The position numbers and the translations under genes are program-made. A model generated the notes under the pieces. The model did not search any database, was not told where the DNA came from, and worked only from the letters and a program-made list of their open reading frames with translations. A stretch of 64,000 nt of DNA, from the NCBI RefSeq assembly GCF_050003625.1, contig NC_134400.1:66668126-66732125 (forward strand), read 5' to 3'. Shown here one piece after another: positions 23,434-34,062 of this stretch (within the stretch, counting starts at the first letter, position 1; every line of letters starts with the position of its first letter). This stretch comes from Haematobia irritans (lineage: Eukaryota > Arthropoda > Insecta > Diptera > Muscidae).

Positions 23434-24551
23434 CATCTTATTCTAGTTTCCGATACAATTTCCTCGACAGGAAACGTGGCACCGCCAGTACATGGTTCAA
23501 CCGTCTGATTCCCAGGAAAATATGTGTCCAATAGTACCTCCAGCGTCTCCTCACTGGACGTTGTCCAATTGCCCTCCGATGTTTTAATGAAACCTGGAGT
23601 GGAGTTGGTGGGTGCTAGAACCTTCCGTAGTCTGGAAGCCTCGGACGTATTCTCAATACTGCTGCAGTAATCATTCCAAGAGTTATGCGGAGCCTTTCTC
23701 AGTTCTCGCTTGTATCCTCTCAGATTCTTCTTGTAAGCGTCCCAGTTCTCAGGGGCTCTGGTGGACTTGGCCTTGTTAAAGAGCTTCCTGCAGGGTTTCC
23801 TCATATTACTTAATTCCGTAGACCACCATGGTGGTCGATTTTCCCCCTTGGCTTACCTCTAGGGAATGCAGCTTTCAGTGAGATGTTGAAGGCCTTCGTA
23901 ATCCGCTCCACTGCGTGTTCGATATCTTGCACATTTCTCATATTTGTCTCTGTTATTACCTATTCCAGTCAGCTTTCCTAACATTTGGCGGAAATATGGT
24001 CTTGGTGATATGAACATCAAATTTGAAACTGATGTAGCGATGATCTGAGAAGCTGTGTTCACTTAAAACCTGCCACTCAGATATCATTTCAATCATTTCT
24101 TGCGAGGCCAAGGTGATGTCCAAAACCTCTTGCCTGTTTTTAGTGACAAAGGTTGGGGCATCTCCCTTGCTGCAAACTACCAGATTAGTACGCAAAATAA
24201 ACTCTATTAGCGACTCTCCCCTTGCATTAGTATCACTACTTCCCCATATACTATGATGTGCAATCGCATCCCATAATGAGTTTCGTCTTTGTTTTCAGTG
24301 ACTCCTCCACTAAGGTCTTAACTGCACATGGAGGCATCTCCCCGTCATGTCCCATATAGACCGAAGATACCCAATATTTGCATTTGGCTATTTCTAAACT
24401 GGCAACGACAGTGTCTGTATTGCACATTGAAGGAAGCAGAAACAAGTTGAGCTCGTTTTTAGCAATTATACAGGCTCGATTTACATCATTACCAGTATAC
24501 AGCAATCGTTTGAACCCCGGAATACTAAATTAACATATTTTGTTTCTATAA

Positions 24552-24849
24552 ACACGAAAAGAAAAATTGTACTCACGCGGTCATTCATGCACGAAACTGT
24601 CATGACTCACGAATAATTTTATGAGTAATTTACCTCATGAAAACATGAGCACGATTAAAATCGAGAGCGTTATTAAACTCTTAATATCCTATGTGTTAGT
24701 AAAATTGTAAATGAATATAACTCTTAAGCGTTTTTTGTTGGTGAGCGGGATTATTTTCGTGAGGGTAATTGGTTACTCACACACATTCACGAAGATATTA
24801 TTTTCGTGACTCACGCTCACACACGACCCTTTGGTTTGTTAATCACGCA
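24552..24849. mobile_element. hAT-like element, internal piece
   Basis: This piece is recognised by its many ACTCACG and CGTGAGT words (for example TGACTCACGAATAATTTTAT and TTCGTGACTCACGCTCAC). It lies between LINE L2 and errantivirus A. Joined across errantivirus A, the flanks read TCACGCACACTCACG, the same word as in the left end at 11749-11763, which supports the assignment. Confidence 0.75.
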
Positions 24850-25921
24850 AGTTACGTACCCTCACATCCGTAAGTTTATTTTCCACCCTATTGTAGCTGG
24901 CAGAAATAACGATGTCAGCATAATAATACAAAAATAATAAAAATAGGGCAATGGATCAATGAACGATATTAACATCGTCATCGAATTCATCGCTAATAAC
25001 ATTAATATATTAAAAACCAATTAGCGCTTTTAAGTTAGTCTTAAGATTCAAGTTAATAAATAAAGATTGAAAACTTAAGTTTTCCAATTCGTTTTATTTT
25101 GTATACCCTTCACCACTACTGTGGTACAGGGTATAATAAGTTTGTGCATTTGTATGTAACGCCAAGAAGGAGTAATCATAGACCAAACTTTTAGTATACG
25201 GATCGGCTTAGAATTAAATTCTGAGTCGATTTAGCGGTGTCCGTCTGTCTGTTGGTGTATTTTTGTGTGCAAAGTACAGCTCGCAGTTTTAGTCCGATTG
25301 TCCTAAAATTTGGTATAGGGTCCTGTTTCGGCTCAAAGACGATCCCATTGATTTTGGTTCAGATTTAGATATAGCTGCCATGTATATTTTTCACCGATCT
25401 GGTCATAATTGGTGTGTATACCAACCGATCTTCCTCAAATTCCGTACATCCGAATATTTTATGAGTCTCGAAAAACTTGCAAAATATCAGCCAAATCGGT
25501 TCAGATTTAGATATAGCTCCCATATATAGCATTCGCCCGATTTACACTCATTTGCCCACAGAGGCAAACTTTTTGCTCCGATTTAGTTGAAATTTTGCAT
25601 ACACGCAAAAAATAATTCTTTCCTCCCAAACGAAATTTTAGACAAACAAAGTTCGTTTCTCATTTGCTTTTCGCTGTAAGGAAGTGTATTTGGAAGAAAA
25701 GTATATACTTTTTGTGATAAACGTTTATTCTTTTCCAGGATGTAAAAACAATTTCATAAAGACAAACTCAAAAAACATTGTTTTCTTGCTTTTTGCATTT
25801 TCCCTCACATCTTTCTCACATCCACGAGGTTTTTTAGTTCTTAACACCTTTTCCTGTAATACAAACAATGTAGAAGAAATTATACAATTTTATAAATTTT
25901 TAAACTTTTTTTTACCTTTCT

Positions 25922-25991
25922 CCTGGACGGAGAATCGAATCGCGGACCATGCACTTTGTAAGCCAACACTAACCACTGAGCTATGTACCTG
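25922..25991 (-). other. tRNA-like head 1 of MITE family 1, copy a
   Basis: On the minus strand: TAGCTCAGTGGTTAG (A box) and GCGATTCGATTCTCC (B box), about 35 bp apart, with a TACAAAG anticodon-loop-like segment between. It resembles a tRNA with a mutated B box; the other copy (31138-31209) has the better word GGTTCGATTC. Confidence 0.7.
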
Positions 25992-26100
25992 TTATGGTCA
26001 TCAATAGATAAATATCCACATAAGTTATATTTATATATCATAGCTTGCGGCGCCCACGAACCGAATAAACAAAGTTTATTTAACAGAAACAAACATTTAG

Positions 26101-26179
26101 TTTGGCACCGTGGAGCAGTGGTTGCTACGTCTGACTTGCATGCCAAGGGTGGTGGGTTCGATCCCTGCTTCGACCAAAG
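26101..26179 (+). other. tRNA-like head 2 of MITE family 1, copy a
   Basis: The plus strand reads TTTGGCACCGTGGAGCAGTG as the 5' arm and A box, then a perfect B box GGTTCGATCCC, then GACCAAAG, whose CCAAA can pair with the initial TTTGG. It points away from head 1. A T run follows at once (26180-26189), a possible pol III terminator. Confidence 0.7.
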
Positions 26180-27213
26180 TTTTTTTTTTGTTTACATATA
26201 TTCCAGATATGTTCGGAAGATTCCGAAAAAATGTTTAACACGTTTTCCAAACGTTTTTTTTTTTTCTTTGCGTGTAGGGAGTAGAATTAGCATTGTAACT
26301 ATGCGTGACAAATTTGGTTGAAATCGGTTCAGGTTTGGATATATCTCCCATATATAGCTTTCGCCCGATTTACACTCATATGACCACAGAGGCCAATTTT
26401 TAACTCCGATTTAGTTTAAATTTTGCACAGGGAGTAGAATTAGCATTGTAGCTATGCATGCCAAATTTGGTTGACATCGGTTCAGATTTAGATTAAGCTC
26501 CCATATATATGTTTTTTTCTGATTTCGACAAAAATGGTCAAAATACCAACATTTTCCTTGTTAAATCGCCACTGCTTCGTCGAAAAGTTGTACAAATGAC
26601 TCTAATTTTCCTAAACTTCTAATACATATATATCGAGCGATAAATCATAAATAAACTTTTGCGAAGTTTCCTTAAAATTGCTTCAGCTTTAAATGTTTCC
26701 CATATTTTTTTACTAAAATTGTGTTCCACCCTAGTGCATTAGCCAACTTAAATTTTGAGTCTATATTTTTCGTAAAAGTATATCAAATTCTGTCCAAATC
26801 GAGTGATATTTAAATGTATGTATTTGGGACAAACCTTTATATATAGCCCCCAACACATTTGACGGATGTGATATGGTATCGAAAATTTAGATCTACAAAG
26901 TGGTGCAGGGTATAATATAGTCGGCCCCGCCCGACTTTAGACTTTCCTTACTTGTTTTTCTCCTAAGAGAATCCCCCTTAAACATAATTGGCGCAGTCAC
27001 GGAAATTAAATTCTAAAGATTTTAATTGAAAAGAACCATAAAAAAACATATACCGGCTAACCGATTGACAATTTTCATAAAAAGAGCAACTACAAATGGT
27101 TTTAAATTAAAATTTTGAACATTACTATGAACATTGAATAAGAAGCCAAAAACAATAACAGAAAAGAATTTAAGTGACAAATTGTTTTAAACCAAAAAAA
27201 GACATTTGATATT

Positions 27214-28437
27214 GTGAGCCGAAAAGTGCAGAAAAGAAGAATACATACCAAAAAAATATCCAGGCAAGAAGAATTCGATTCAAATCGAAATTTGAATGAA
27301 GAGAATGAAATACAACAAATGGCAGAAGACATAAAGCGACAAGAAAGTATTATAAACCAGCTACAGTTACAAATGCAGCAACAATCGCAACAACAACCAC
27401 AACAAGTTCAGCGGTGGGATCAGGAGCAGTTACGTCTATTTCCAAAGGACATTTTAACACAGTTTAGGCAGCTAAAGCCGCTAGATGAGGATCACTCAAC
27501 GGTAGCCTTTATTTCAGCGGTGGAGTCAATAATAAACCTATGTCCGAAGAACAACAAACATTTTCTAAGATTGGCGATGTCAATCATCATAAACGAAAAA
27601 ATATTTGGACCGACAGGAAATTATGTTAGAGAATTAGGACCAGATGCAACGTGGGACCATATAAAACCCAAACTGATAGGCTTCAACAGGCCGAAGATGA
27701 CATATGGCGATATCTTCAATAACTGTCGTTACGTTAAAGTAAGAACCTTAAGGGAATTATTTAATTTTTTTGAAAAAGCTAAATATGATCTTAATCAAGT
27801 TTATTTGTTCGATGTAACAAGACCGGTAATGTGCGAACCAAGTATAGTCGATAAAGATCTTGTAAACGTTCTAATCGAGAAAATAGATATAACATTGAGG
27901 TCTCATATAGACCAAAATAGTAGTTTAAATGAAGTGATTAGGAGATATACGCAGATAGTTGCCTTGGACGACCCAAGAGCCATTCATTACAAACATAAAA
28001 TTAAACAACAAAATAATAACTATCAACAAAGAATTAACCAACAAAATAATAATTATCAACATGAAACTAACTATGAGACTTACAACACTAACCGACAATA
28101 TAATAACTACCAACAAAAAATTACCCATCAAAAGAATAACCATCAGCATAAAACTAACTATAACACTTACAACACTAGCCAACAAAAGCATAACTACCAA
28201 TGCAACACTAACCACCAAAAACCGACACAAACTAACAGCATGAATATCCAACAAAGAAATACCTATATTCCTAGACAAGGCTCTAACCAAACTAGAAATT
28301 CTGATATGAGCGTCGATAGGAGTACTACTAGTAGACCAGTATATATGGAAGTGCCACGAAGAAGAAAAGTAGAAACGAATAACGAAGTAAATTTTTTGAT
28401 ATTACCTCAAGAGCAAACTACCAATAATACCCAATAG
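27214..28437 (+). CDS. Errantivirus A gag
   Basis: An open frame of 407 codons; the first in-frame ATG is at 27319, so the natural product is probably about 372 residues. The central part (FISAVESIINLCPKNNKHF, then PKMTYGDIFNNCRYVKVRTL) is the capsid-like region of errantivirus Gag. The C-terminal 120 residues are extremely Asn/Gln-rich with repeated NNYQQ and HKTNY units, and end in a basic stretch; no zinc knuckle is seen, as usual in this group. The frame is intact although the element as a whole is defective. Confidence 0.85.
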   Translation: MSRKVQKRRIHTKKISRQEEFDSNRNLNEENEIQQMAEDIKRQESIINQLQLQMQQQSQQQPQQVQRWDQEQLRLFPKDILTQFRQLKPLDEDHSTVAFISAVESIINLCPKNNKHFLRLAMSIIINEKIFGPTGNYVRELGPDATWDHIKPKLIGFNRPKMTYGDIFNNCRYVKVRTLRELFNFFEKAKYDLNQVYLFDVTRPVMCEPSIVDKDLVNVLIEKIDITLRSHIDQNSSLNEVIRRYTQIVALDDPRAIHYKHKIKQQNNNYQQRINQQNNNYQHETNYETYNTNRQYNNYQQKITHQKNNHQHKTNYNTYNTSQQKHNYQCNTNHQKPTQTNSMNIQQRNTYIPRQGSNQTRNSDMSVDRSTTSRPVYMEVPRRRKVETNNEVNFLILPQEQTTNNTQ

Positions 28438-28680
28438 GAAAACAAAAAATCAGATGTCTGGTTGATACAGGTTCAACCACTAGCATCCTAAAACAGGGTA
28501 TTCTCAAAGAAGATTACCCAATGACTAGAATAAAAAGTCCATTGGTTTATGGGACCCTTAACGGTTCTAAAGAAATTAAATACGTAGTTGTAACCCCTTT
28601 TCCAAAAGAATTAAAATGTGAAGGTAATACTACGAAGGGAACTGAAAAACGGAAAAGTTGGAATATACTCGGATCTCAAT
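28438..28680 (+). pseudogene. Errantivirus A protease, then RT-RNase H deletion
   Basis: In a shifted frame relative to gag, as expected for frameshift expression, the sequence carries CLVDTGSTTSIL, an intact retropepsin D-T-G site, and about 60 further codons. Near 28620-28680 it jumps straight to integrase-type sequence. The roughly 2 kb that should encode RT and RNase H is absent. Confidence 0.75.
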
Positions 28681-28689
28681 GATCATGAA

Positions 28690-29640
28690 TATTATAAAGT
28701 ATCAAAAATTATAGAACATGAATATTCCACAAACCCAAAAATTAAATTTATAAAATGTACTAAAATTCGCTAGAGATATAGAAAATGAAGACGAGTTAAA
28801 AAAACAAATTGCCCTTTTCCACAAGAATGAATGTTGCCATTGCGGTATAGTTGCAACATACGAAAAACTTAAATCAATAATCTATAAACCAAATTTAAGA
28901 ATACATATACACACAATTATAAATAACTGCGACATATGTAGCGGAGGAAAATACCATCGTAACCCTATTACAAATAAATTCTCATTAACGGAAACTCCAA
29001 AAACAATTAACGAAATAGTCCATATTGATACGTATATAAACAGCAAACAATCATTTTTATAGACAAATTTTCAAAACATGCAATATGTTTCCCACTACCA
29101 GACAGGAATGCAAGAACTATTCTAAGTAAAATTCAAGAGTTTATTGCTATAAAAGGAAAAAATAAAAAAATTCGTTTTCGATAATGAGTTCAACTCAGGT
29201 GTCGTCACAGAATATTTGAAAGCGGAAAATATAGAATTTCATATTACTAAACCAAATAGTCACACCGTATATTCTGACGCAGAACGACTTAAAAATACAT
29301 TAACGGAAGAAATTAGAACACTGAATATTCAGGAAAAAATACCCATTATTATGAAATTAATAAAGCTACCATCTTGTATAACAATAACTATCACAGTACA
29401 ATTGGATGTACACCCTTCGAAGTTCAAAATCATAAGGTTGACCACAACAAAATATACAATCGTCTCAAAAACATAAAACAAAAATATATAGAAAAAGCAA
29501 ACGAAAATAGAGAAACATATATTGAACAAAGACAAGAAGGTTTCATAAAAAATTACAAAAACGTCAGACATAAGGAAACACCCAAATTTATAAAAAGGAA
29601 CCTCAACAACATCCATGTGTCTAATATAAAGCGACCTTTT
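28690..29640 (+). pseudogene. Errantivirus A integrase, broken
   Basis: The HHCC zinc region is visible (a histidine pair in FHKNECCHCGI, cysteines in NNCDICSGGKYHR) at about 28820-28970. Catalytic aspartates lie in EIVHIDTY (about 29020) and KFVFDNEFN (about 29175) and a glutamate in SDAERLKNTL (about 29285). Stops and shifts near 29060, 29165 and 29350 split it into at least four frames. The last part (29374 onward) is rich in Lys/Asn and forms the C-terminal tail. Confidence 0.7.
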
Positions 29641-31137
29641 AAATCCACAGGTATTCATAATTCTGATGATTCTCTCGATTACAACACCTCTAACATTGGC
29701 ATCCCTAACAATAACCCCAATACAAACCAAAAACGGATATTGCATGATCCCGACAGGAACTGTGGACATCGTTAACGAAACTGATCTTATACTACACATC
29801 ATACACCCAAACGAACTAAATGTCGTACTGGACAATATACAAGGTAACATAAAAACACTGGCTGTTGGTACAAAACAACACCTAAAAACTCAAATAGAAA
29901 ATATAAGAGCCAAAATTAGTTCGATAACACCAAATAAAAAAAGACAAACACGAGGCCTTTAAACATAGTCGGAGATGTTCATAAATGGTTGTTCGGAACC
30001 ACGAATGATGACGACAGACAACAAATATAACACAGCCTAAACGCAAACAGAATTAATAATCTACAAACAATTAACACTATTAATAAGCAAGTAGAAAATA
30101 ATACAAAATTTAATGATTCAATCAATATTTTAAAAGATACAATAATGGACGATAGAAATCAAATATCCAAATTTATCAACCAAATACAAACCCATAACAA
30201 TGATATTATAAGTAGACTTACATACCATGATCAACTATTAAAATTACAATTCCTAGAAAACAAAGTGGACGAAATCCTAGAAAACATAGCATCCGCTAAA
30301 TACAATACACTTCATCGATCAATATTAACAGCAGAAGAAATAAACAAATATGAAATAGATTTCCGAAAAATAAAACTATGTAGACTAGGGCTAATGATTT
30401 ACAATGACTCGTTAATATTAGCAATTAAGCTACCAAGAAGAACAATACAATCAACACAATATACAATCATACCCATTACTAACAAAGATCATAATAAAAT
30501 AGACGCATCAACAGAAAAAGTTTTGAAAATAATGGATAAAATGTGCACTTACGAGGAAAATAAAATGATTAACGAGCTTACAGAAACATCCCATTGTATA
30601 TATTTAAAAAATTTTAAAACTGTATATGATTTATCAAAAAGAATAGAACAGATACATGAAAATATGATTGTGACACAAAACATAGCAAGACAAAATTGCA
30701 TTTCAAACTTTGAATATAAAAATAGCTCACAAAATATGCTAATCACATTTGAAAACTGTACTATAAGCATAATGGAAAAATCATTCACCAACAGAAAATA
30801 TATGTATATTGAATATACACGCAAAAAAATAATTCTTTCCTCCCAAACGAAATTTTAGACAAACAAAGTTCGTTTCTCATTTGCTTTTCGCTGTAAGGAA
30901 GTGTATTTGGAAGAAAAGTATATACTTTTTGTGATAAACGTTTATTCTTTTCCAGGATGTAAAAACAATTTCATAAAGACTAACTCAAAAAAATTTTTTT
31001 TCTGGCTAATTGCATTTTCCCTCACATCTTTCTCACTTCCACGAAGATTTTTAGTTCTTAGCACCTTTTTCTGTAATACAAACAATGTAGAAGAAATTAT
31101 ACGATTTTATAAATTTTTAAAATTTTTTTACCCTTTG

Positions 31138-31209
31138 CCTGGACGGAGAATCGAACCGCGGACCATGCACTTTGTAAGCCAACACACTAACCACTGAGCT
31201 ATGTACCTG
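31138..31209 (-). other. tRNA-like head 1 of MITE family 1, copy b
   Basis: The minus strand reads CAGGTACATAGCTCAGTGG at the start, with TAGCTCAGTGGTTAG as A box, TTGGCTTACAAAGTGC as an anticodon arm-like part, a perfect B box GGTTCGATTC and an end CCGTCCAGG. This is the best tRNA resemblance in the window, about 72 nt long. Confidence 0.75.
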
Positions 31210-31318
31210 TTATGGTCATCAAGAGATAAATATCCATATAAGTTATATTTATATAGCATAGCTTGCGGCGCCCACGAACCGAATAAACAAAGTTTATTTA
31301 ACAGAAACAAATATTTAG

Positions 31319-31397
31319 TTTGGCACCGTGGAGCAGTGGTTGCTACGTCTGACTCTCATGCCAAGGGTCGTGGGTTCGATCCCTGCTTCGACCAAAG
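31319..31397 (+). other. tRNA-like head 2 of MITE family 1, copy b
   Basis: Same layout as in copy a: TTTGGCACCGTGGAGCAGTG, B box GGTTCGATCCC, end GACCAAAG, then a run of more than 20 T. Confidence 0.72.
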
Positions 31398-31981
31398 TTT
31401 TTTTTTTTTTTTTTTTTTTTTTTACATACATTCTACATATGTTCGGAAGATTCCGAAAAAAATGTTCAACATTACATTGTACTATATTAAATTTTGAACT
31501 GTAAAATGTGTTTTATTAAAGACCAAAAGTCAGAAAAGAAGAGTGTTTGATATAAACGAAATGGACTCTGTTGTTGTTTCAAAAATAACTTTTTTTATTG
31601 AAAAAATAAAAACTTTGTAACAAACGAATTTTTTTGGTGATAAAAGTTTAAAATTTTCGAAGCAATTCAAAAAACTCTAACAAAAGAAAAACGTTTTCGG
31701 TACACGTTTTCCAAACGTTTTTTTTCTTTGCGTGTAGATGACAGTAATACACCAAACGAATTCCCAAAACAAATAACATTTAAAGAGATAGAACTCCAAC
31801 AAATTGAAAATATAAAAGAAATAAAGGAACTAAGATACCAATGTACTATAATGTATAGCATAATGCCTATAGCAATAACCGCCACACTTGTATGTGTACT
31901 ATATTTACGATGTAAACAAAAAAACATTAAGATACAAATAAAGAATCGAATTCAAGAGAATTCTTCGACAAGGGAGGGAGG

Positions 31982-32267
31982 AGTTACGTACCCTCGCATA
32001 CGTAAGTGTATTTCCCACCCTACTGTAGCTGGCAGAAATAACGATGTCAGCATAATAAAGCAAAAATATTTAAATAGGGCAATGGATCAATGAACGATAT
32101 TAACATCGTCATCGAATTCATCGCTAATAACAATAATATATTAAAAACCAATTAGCGCTTTTAAGTTAGTCTTAAGATTCAAGTTAATAAATAAAGATTG
32201 AAAACTTAAGTTTTCCAATTCGTTTTATTTTTTTTTTCTCCTAAGAGAATCCCCCTTAAACATAATT
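31982..32267 (+). repeat. Errantivirus A 3' LTR (286 bp)
   Basis: An uninterrupted LTR, from AGTTACGTACCCTCGC to TTAAACATAATT. It differs from the 5' LTR at several positions in its first 100 bp. A polypurine tract lies immediately upstream. Confidence 0.93.
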
Positions 32268-34062
32268 CGCACACTCACGCCGTTACCATCAAAATTTTCG
32301 TGAGTCAAGTTAAGGTATGCTACCCCATATCTGTAATATTTATACCCTTCACCTCTACTGTGGTACAGGGTACAATAAGTTTGTACATTTGTATGTAACG
32401 CCAAGAAGGAAAAGTCTGAGACCCATCGTTTAGTATACCGATCGTCTAGAATTAAATTCTGAGTCGATTTAGCGATGTCCGTCTGTCTGTCTGTCTGTTC
32501 ATGTATTTTTGTGCGCAAAGTACAGGTCGCAGTTTAAGTCCGATCGTCCTCAAATTTGGCATAGGGTCGTTTTGTGGAACAAAGAGAATCGCTATTGATT
32601 TTGAAAAAAATCGGTTCAGATTTAGATATAGCTGTCATATATATTTATCCCCGATCTGGGGATAAATATATATGACAGCGTGTTTGCGTGTTTATCAACC
32701 GATGTTCTTCAAATTCCGTAAATCCGAATATTTTGAGTCTCGAAAAACTTGCAAAATATCAGCCAAATCGGTTCAGATTTAGATATAGCTCCCATATATA
32801 TCTTTCGTCCGATTTATACTCATATGGCAACAGAGGCCAAAGTTTACTACCGATTTTCGTGAAATTTTGCACAGAGAGTAGAATTGACATTCTACCAATG
32901 CTTGGTAAATTTGATGGAAATCGGTTCAGATTTAGATATAACTCCAATATATATCTTTCGTCTGATTTGCACTTATATGGCCTCAAAATCCAGTTTTTTG
33001 CCCTGACTTGCTTCAAATTTTGCACGAGAGGTACGTTTAACGTTGTCGTTATGTGTGCCAAATTTGGTTAAAATCGCTTCAGATTTAGATATAGCTCCCA
33101 CATATATCTTTCGTCCGATGTGGGCTTATATGGCCTCAAAAGCCAGAGTTTTGCCCTGACTTGCTTCAAATTTTGCACGTGGAGTACGTTTAATAGTATC
33201 GGTATGTGTGCCAAATTTGGTTGAAATCGGTTCAGATTTAGATTAGCTCCCATATATATCGGCTCATATTTAGATATAGCTGCCCGATTTGCACTCCTAT
33301 GACGCCAGAGGCCAAATGTTTACTCCGAGTTACGTGAAATTTTGCACAGGGAGTAGAATTAGCATTATAAATATGCATACTGAATTTACTTAAAATTGGT
33401 TCGGATTTAGATATAGCTCCCATATATATCTGTCGTCCGATTTACACATATGACCACCGTGGATCAAAATTTTCCTTCGAACTATATCAGATTTTGATAT
33501 AGTTCGTCCGATACGAACTTATATGGCCCCAGAGGTCAAAATTTCACGCCGATTTACTTGAAGTTTTGTACAGAGAGTAGGACTAACATTCTTGCAACAC
33601 ATGCCAAATTTGGTTGAAATCGGTTCAGATTTAGATATAGCTCCCATATATATCTTTCGCCCGATTTAGATTCATATGACCACGGAGGCCAAAGTTACAT
33701 TTCGAAAATTTTGAAGTTTTGCATTGAGCGTTCAATTAAAATTTTAGCAATGTGTGCCAAGTTTTATCAAATTCGGCTCAGAACTAGACAAATCCCCCAT
33801 ATATATGTTCTTCCGATTTTAGCAAATATGGCCAAAATACCCACATGTTCCTTGTAAAATCGTCACTGTTAAGTCGAAAACTCGCAAAAATGATTCAAAT
33901 TTACCCATACTCTTATTAGTATACGTCGACCTATAAATCATAAATGCAGATTTGCTAAATTTTATGGATTTAAATATTTCCGATATTTTTACTAACATTG
34001 TGGTCCGTCCCGGTCATCAACCAATTTAAATTTTAAGTCCAGACATTTTGTGAAAGTTTGTA

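Larger units (their letters stand above)
22301..24505 (-). pseudogene. LINE L2 ORF2, endonuclease and pre-RT part, broken
   Basis: The minus strand gives an AP-endonuclease-like region (a KYWVSSVYMGHDGE block at about 24251-24505, then a SFSDHRYISFKFD block around 24020-24060 with the catalytic-type SDH) and the linker before RT (23394-23804, including EEIVSETRIR). The MITE at 22453-23433 interrupts the linker. Frameshifts near 24250 and 23950 and others kill the frame. Confidence 0.75.
11772..24551 (-). mobile_element. LINE L2 (same family as L1), split by a BEL element and a MITE
   Basis: Minus-strand LINE pieces lie at 11772-14002 and 22296-24551. The 3' end begins at 11772 with the AGGTTAGATTAGGTTAAAG tail. 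The 5' end stops inside the endonuclease region near 24551, where hAT sequence resumes. Compared with L1 and L3 it has several frameshifts and small deletions, so it is older than L1. The BEL insertion (TSD GTTTC) and MITE insertion at 22453-23433 account for the rest of the interval. Confidence 0.85.
25602..26274. mobile_element. MITE family 1, copy a (673 bp), with two divergent tRNA-like heads
   Basis: A TA duplication (25600-25601 and 26275-26276) flanks ends reading CACGCAAAAAATAATTC and, on the reverse complement of the right end, CACGCAAAGAAAAAAAAAA. Joining the flanks restores the Helentron word TTTTGCATAGGGAGTAGAA (usual form GCACAGGGAGTAGAA). No protein frame. The interior carries tRNA-like sequences at 25922-25991 (minus) and 26101-26179 (plus). 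Confidence 0.85.
25102..26954 (+). mobile_element. INE-1/DINE-1-like Helentron, full-looking, with a MITE inside
   Basis: It begins TATACCCTTCACCACTACTG, has the hairpin and a short GTCY tract, then degenerate repeats of about 180 bp with the words ATCGGTTCAGATTTAGATAT and CTTTCGCCCGATTT. It ends ATAGTCGGCCCCGCCCGACT and TTTCCTTACTTG. It is inserted in a T-rich run with no clear target duplication, as expected for Helentrons. No coding frame. MITE family 1 copy a interrupts it at 25602-26274. Confidence 0.8.
24850..26989 (+). repeat. Errantivirus A 5' LTR, split by a Helentron
   Basis: LTR pieces lie at 24850-25101 and 26955-26989; the Helentron 25102-26954 lies between. The split falls in a T-rich run (GTTTTATTTT / TCTCCTAAG) that is continuous in the 3' LTR at 32221-32241. 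Confidence 0.9.
30818..31734. mobile_element. MITE family 1, copy b (917 bp), in errantivirus env
   Basis: A TA duplication (30816-30817 and 31735-31736) flanks ends CACGCAAAAAAATAATTC and (reverse complement of right end) CACGCAAAGAAAAAAAACG. It is highly similar to copy a but has about 240 bp more near its right end (31470-31710), which copy a lacks. Both tRNA-like heads are present. Confidence 0.88.
29666..31978 (+). pseudogene. Errantivirus A envelope gene, interrupted by a MITE
   Basis: The frame starts at about 29666 with a hydrophobic leader region and reads to a furin-type site KKRQTRGL near 29935-29962, where a stop follows. After further short breaks the longest block (30145-30817) is the heptad-rich ectodomain. 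A MITE (30818-31734) then interrupts. The rest (31735-31978) has a membrane span (IMPIAITATLVCVLYL) and a short basic tail. Errantivirus env proteins are class I-like fusion glycoproteins acquired from baculoviruses (family knowledge). This copy is dead: two stops, a one-base shift at the MITE and the MITE itself. Confidence 0.8.
24850..32267 (+). mobile_element. Errantivirus A (Ty3/gypsy with env), RT-deleted
   Basis: LTRs (AGTTACGTACCC ... ACATAATT) flank gag, protease, integrase and env on the plus strand. The 4-bp duplication CGCA lies at 24846-24849 and 32268-32271. A primer site TGGCGCAGTCACGG (26989-27002) follows the 5' LTR and resembles the serine-tRNA type of gypsy elements. The polypurine tract AAGGGAGGGAGG (31970-31981) precedes the 3' LTR. 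The entire RT-RNase H region is missing between protease and integrase. A Helentron sits in the 5' LTR and a MITE in env. Confidence 0.92.

Noticed and set aside
25684..26007. Frames of about 100 codons in the MITE family 1 copies (also 30901-31197)
   Set aside because: They run across the tRNA-like heads and are shared only because the MITE copies are similar; no domain or codon structure is seen.
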